From assembly GCF_018860385.1 (NCBI RefSeq), contig NZ_JAHKPH010000014.1, positions 530,487 to 594,486 on the forward strand: DNA of 64,000 bases, given 5' to 3'. This DNA comes from Reinekea forsetii (lineage in GTDB: Bacteria; Pseudomonadota; Gammaproteobacteria; Pseudomonadales; Natronospirillaceae). The notes below the pieces were generated by a model. That model did not search any database. It was not told where the DNA came from and saw nothing but the letters and a program-made list of their open reading frames with translations. The position numbers and the translations under genes were made by a program. Shown one piece after another: positions 61,785-64,000 of the stretch; position 1 is the stretch's first letter; each line of letters opens with the position of its first letter.

Positions 61785-63170
61785 CTATTGATCACTTTGT
61801 TTTTGCCATAATTGGAATGTTGCATAACTGCCCCAAGGCGAGAGTTGTTTCGCAGTGGGTCTGCATTCTAGTTTTGCGATTGAATTTTTTATAACCAAAT
61901 CGGTCTCTAGAAAACAATCTGGGTTGTTAATGCCTCGCAGTTTTACGTAACCGACAGTCCAAGGACCAACACCCTTAATCGATAACCAATCGTCAACCTG
62001 ATCAACACCGTGTTCAGCCACATATTCGCTGAATCTTAGTAACGTTGCTTTTCGGCTTTCAGGCATTTTTAGAAACGAGAAGTCTGCTTGAGCCAAGACA
62101 TCGGGTGTTGGAAATAAGTAAGGCGTTTGGGAAAAATTGGGGTGCACCGTGTTCAGTTTAATACGGTACTTCTCGGTTACGGCATTTAAATTTGAAATGG
62201 CGGCTTTTACAGAGACTTGTTGGCCAAGAATTGCTCTCAAGCCCGCTTCAAACGGGTTGCCGATACCCGGTATTCTGATGCCTTTTTGGATAGGCAGACC
62301 AAATTGTTGTAAATGCTGTTCGATGGCGTCAGTGTCGGCATCAAGATCAAATTGGCGTCGAACATGACTGATCAGTTTTTGCAGCCCCGCAAAGTGATCA
62401 ATGCTTACTTCAAACTTTATCAATCTTGGATGGGTGTCGTGCTGCGATAAACGGTACACGCCACTGGCACCTTGAATATTAAAGCTTCGTTGATAGCTCG
62501 TTTCATCAACAAACTCAATTCCAGCCATGGCACGGCGCTTATAAAAAGCCAGTAGGTGAGAAAAATTTAGACTGCCTCTAACCGGCAGGTCTAGACAAAT
62601 AATATTGTTGCCGGTTTTTTTTCTGCGAATGTCACTAGGCGTGAGCTGAAGGTGTTGTTTAAAAGCATCGTTAAATCGCCGAACGCTACTAAAGCCGCTG
62701 CTAAAAGCAATGTCTTGAATACTCAGTTGGCTGCTATGCAACAACTGTTTGGCTAGCATGAGTTGATGATACTGACTGTAAGCTTTAGGAGATAAGCCTA
62801 AATATTGTTGAAATAATTTACGCAAGTATCGGTCGCTGATGCCTAAACGTTCGGCAAGTGCCACCAAGCTTCCTTCGCTAAGCGCACCCTCTTCAATGAG
62901 CTGCAAAGCACGCTGAAAGGTTGTTTCTACACCTTTCCAAGCCCAAGAACCCGGCGCACTTTCTGGGCGGCATCGTAAACAAGGGCGATACCGAGCCTGA
63001 AGCGCTTGGCTGCTGTGCTGGAAATACTCTACATTTTCTTCTTTAGGTAAATTGGCTGGGCATATTGGCCGACAAAAGATGCCCGTAGACTTTACCGCCA
63101 CAACGAAGGTGCCATCGTAACGTACATCTCTAGATTTTCTGGCCGCTTCGCACTGGTTTGGCGTTAACAT
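61785..63170 (-). CDS. Ada-type regulator fused to AlkA DNA-3-methyladenine glycosylase
   Basis: Protein of 461 residues with three parts. The Ada zinc domain (about 1-75) keeps four cysteines C33, C37, C64 and C67. An AraC helix-turn-helix covers about 85-180 ([23 protein letters not shown] and [21 protein letters not shown]). The AlkA domain (about 200-455) has the HhH motif in [16 protein letters not shown] with the downstream catalytic aspartate in CFLETDLV. It senses methylphosphotriesters, activates transcription and excises alkylated bases. The start at MLTPNQC is typical. The 14 kb-distant regulators are unrelated. Confidence 0.87.
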   Translation of the reverse strand: MLTPNQCEAARKSRDVRYDGTFVVAVKSTGIFCRPICPANLPKEENVEYFQHSSQALQARYRPCLRCRPESAPGSWAWKGVETTFQRALQLIEEGALSEGSLVALAERLGISDRYLRKLFQQYLGLSPKAYSQYHQLMLAKQLLHSSQLSIQDIAFSSGFSSVRRFNDAFKQHLQLTPSDIRRKKTGNNIICLDLPVRGSLNFSHLLAFYKRRAMAGIEFVDETSYQRSFNIQGASGVYRLSQHDTHPRLIKFEVSIDHFAGLQKLISHVRRQFDLDADTDAIEQHLQQFGLPIQKGIRIPGIGNPFEAGLRAILGQQVSVKAAISNLNAVTEKYRIKLNTVHPNFSQTPYLFPTPDVLAQADFSFLKMPESRKATLLRFSEYVAEHGVDQVDDWLSIKGVGPWTVGYVKLRGINNPDCFLETDLVIKNSIAKLECRPTAKQLSPWGSYATFQLWQKQSDQ

Positions 63171-63412
63171 AATGAGTACTCTGTTTTAATCAGACCCTCA
63201 GTGTAGTGTTAACCCGTATTGAAGCCTAGCCAAAAACGGAACTCGATAGTGGCATCAAGCGAACCATAAATAGGACTAGATCACAAAGTTAGAACAATTT
63301 TAAATTTTATATCCGAAAAAAACCTGAAACATGAGAATATAACGCTGTTAGAACCTTTCTTTTTGACAAGTCAGGTCTACGCTTAGTTTGAATACTCTCT
63401 GTGGGTTTGTAG

Positions 63413-64000
63413 ATGTCTGCCTGTTACAAAACTATCCTAATTGTTGTGATGGCCTGTTTGTTTTTTGTCGCCTGCGATTCGAACAAATCTGAAGCTATCC
63501 CTATCCGCATAGCGGTGTCTAAAACGCCGCTATCAAGCCCGGTGTATATTGCCCATGAACAAGGGATCTTTGAACAATGTGGCCTTGACGTTTCCATTAT
63601 AGAATACGCAGGCGGCCTGCGCAGCTTCAATGCCTTAGTTAATGATAAAGCAGACTTTGCAACCACTTCAGATACGTTGGTGGCTTTCAAGGCTATGGAA
63701 CACAAAGATATATCCCTTATTGCCAGTTTTTCCTCATCGGATCACGATACAAAGGTTCTAGAAAATACCTCAGCCAATTTAGGGCAAACGTATCGAATAG
63801 GTTATTACCCCGATACCGCGTCAGAGTATTTAATGCGCATGTATTTAGCGTTGTCGCCACCCATTTCCAATATTGAGCTAGTGCCTCTAACGCCAGAAGA
63901 GATGATGAACCAGTGGCAACAAGGTTTGCTGAATAAGGCCGTTATTTGGGAGCCATATGTCTATAAAATTGTAGCGAATAACACCGCTAATACAAAAGTA
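63413..64000 (+). CDS. Lipoprotein of the NMT1/SsuA (THI5-like) binding-protein fold, truncated by the window edge
   Basis: The first 196 codons are open to the right end of the window with no stop. The N-terminus has a lipobox FVACDSN (C21). The body opens IPIRIAVSKTPLSSPVYIAHEQGIFEQCGLDVSI and continues with NDKADFATTSDTLVAF, the layout of ABC binding proteins for sulfonates, nitrate or thiamine precursors. It could be a free binding lipoprotein or the sensory N-terminal part of a longer signalling protein, which some GGDEF and histidine kinase proteins have. The end is outside the window. Confidence 0.7.
   Translation, partial: MSACYKTILIVVMACLFFVACDSNKSEAIPIRIAVSKTPLSSPVYIAHEQGIFEQCGLDVSIIEYAGGLRSFNALVNDKADFATTSDTLVAFKAMEHKDISLIASFSSSDHDTKVLENTSANLGQTYRIGYYPDTASEYLMRMYLALSPPISNIELVPLTPEEMMNQWQQGLLNKAVIWEPYVYKIVANNTANTKV

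Noticed and set aside
63424-63705. 93-residue antisense frame at the right end
   Set aside because: It is opposite the lipoprotein gene, whose signal peptide and binding-protein motifs are clear.
1-64000. Search for mobile elements, prophage, tRNA and rRNA genes
   Set aside because: No transposase, integrase, attachment-like repeat or cloverleaf pattern was recognised; composition looks even across the window.

Overview
The window is a gene-dense stretch of about 64 kb from a gammaproteobacterial chromosome. Low-to-moderate GC, protein families closest in character to marine Oceanospirillales-like heterotrophs, polyamine and betaine transporters and a thiosulfate-oxidising Sox system all suggest a marine heterotroph that can draw extra energy from reduced sulfur. 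This taxonomic reading is an inference; there is no rRNA in the window. I found no tRNA, prophage, insertion sequence or CRISPR array.

Region 1 (about 1-17.3 kb) is a polyamine regulon. It holds an omega-amino acid:pyruvate aminotransferase and an MmsA/BauC-type semialdehyde dehydrogenase, three PuuB-type FAD oxidoreductases, two PuuA-type gamma-glutamylpolyamine synthetases, a PuuD hydrolase, a PotFGHI-type putrescine ABC importer, agmatinase and the regulator PuuR. PuuR-like operator sequences (core ATATTGAAC) recur upstream of several of these genes. A dedicated PuuC aldehyde dehydrogenase is not present.

Region 2 (17.3-25.6 kb) is a minus-strand sox operon in the order soxC-D-X-Y-Z-A-K-B. 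It is followed by an exported alpha/beta hydrolase, a thioredoxin-like protein and a DUF302 protein. Divergent from it (25.9-29.0 kb) is an operon with an XRE/TerB-like regulator, an NfeD protein and two SPFH (stomatin-like) proteins.

Region 3 (29-44 kb) is mixed housekeeping: a GNAT acetyltransferase, an EAL phosphodiesterase, Rep helicase, a CvfB-like S1 protein, a TldE/TldD-like pair, an MscS channel, a small cytochrome c, GlpD with a GlpR-like operator, a TraB/GumN protein, a PAP2 phosphatase and an AstE-like deacylase.

Region 4 (44-64 kb) starts with a glycine betaine/proline ABC transporter (proX, proW, proV order) with a long leader. It continues with an acidic Ig-like lipoprotein, a LysE exporter, a voltage-gated potassium channel, a VOC protein with GhrA, a repeat-bearing intergenic region, and a DUF4212/sodium-solute symporter/DUF294/exonuclease module. 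Then come a GAF plus degenerate GGDEF protein, a thioesterase, a MoxR/VWA pair, an Ogt and Ada-AlkA alkylation-repair pair, and a truncated lipoprotein of the NMT1/SsuA binding-protein fold running off the right edge.
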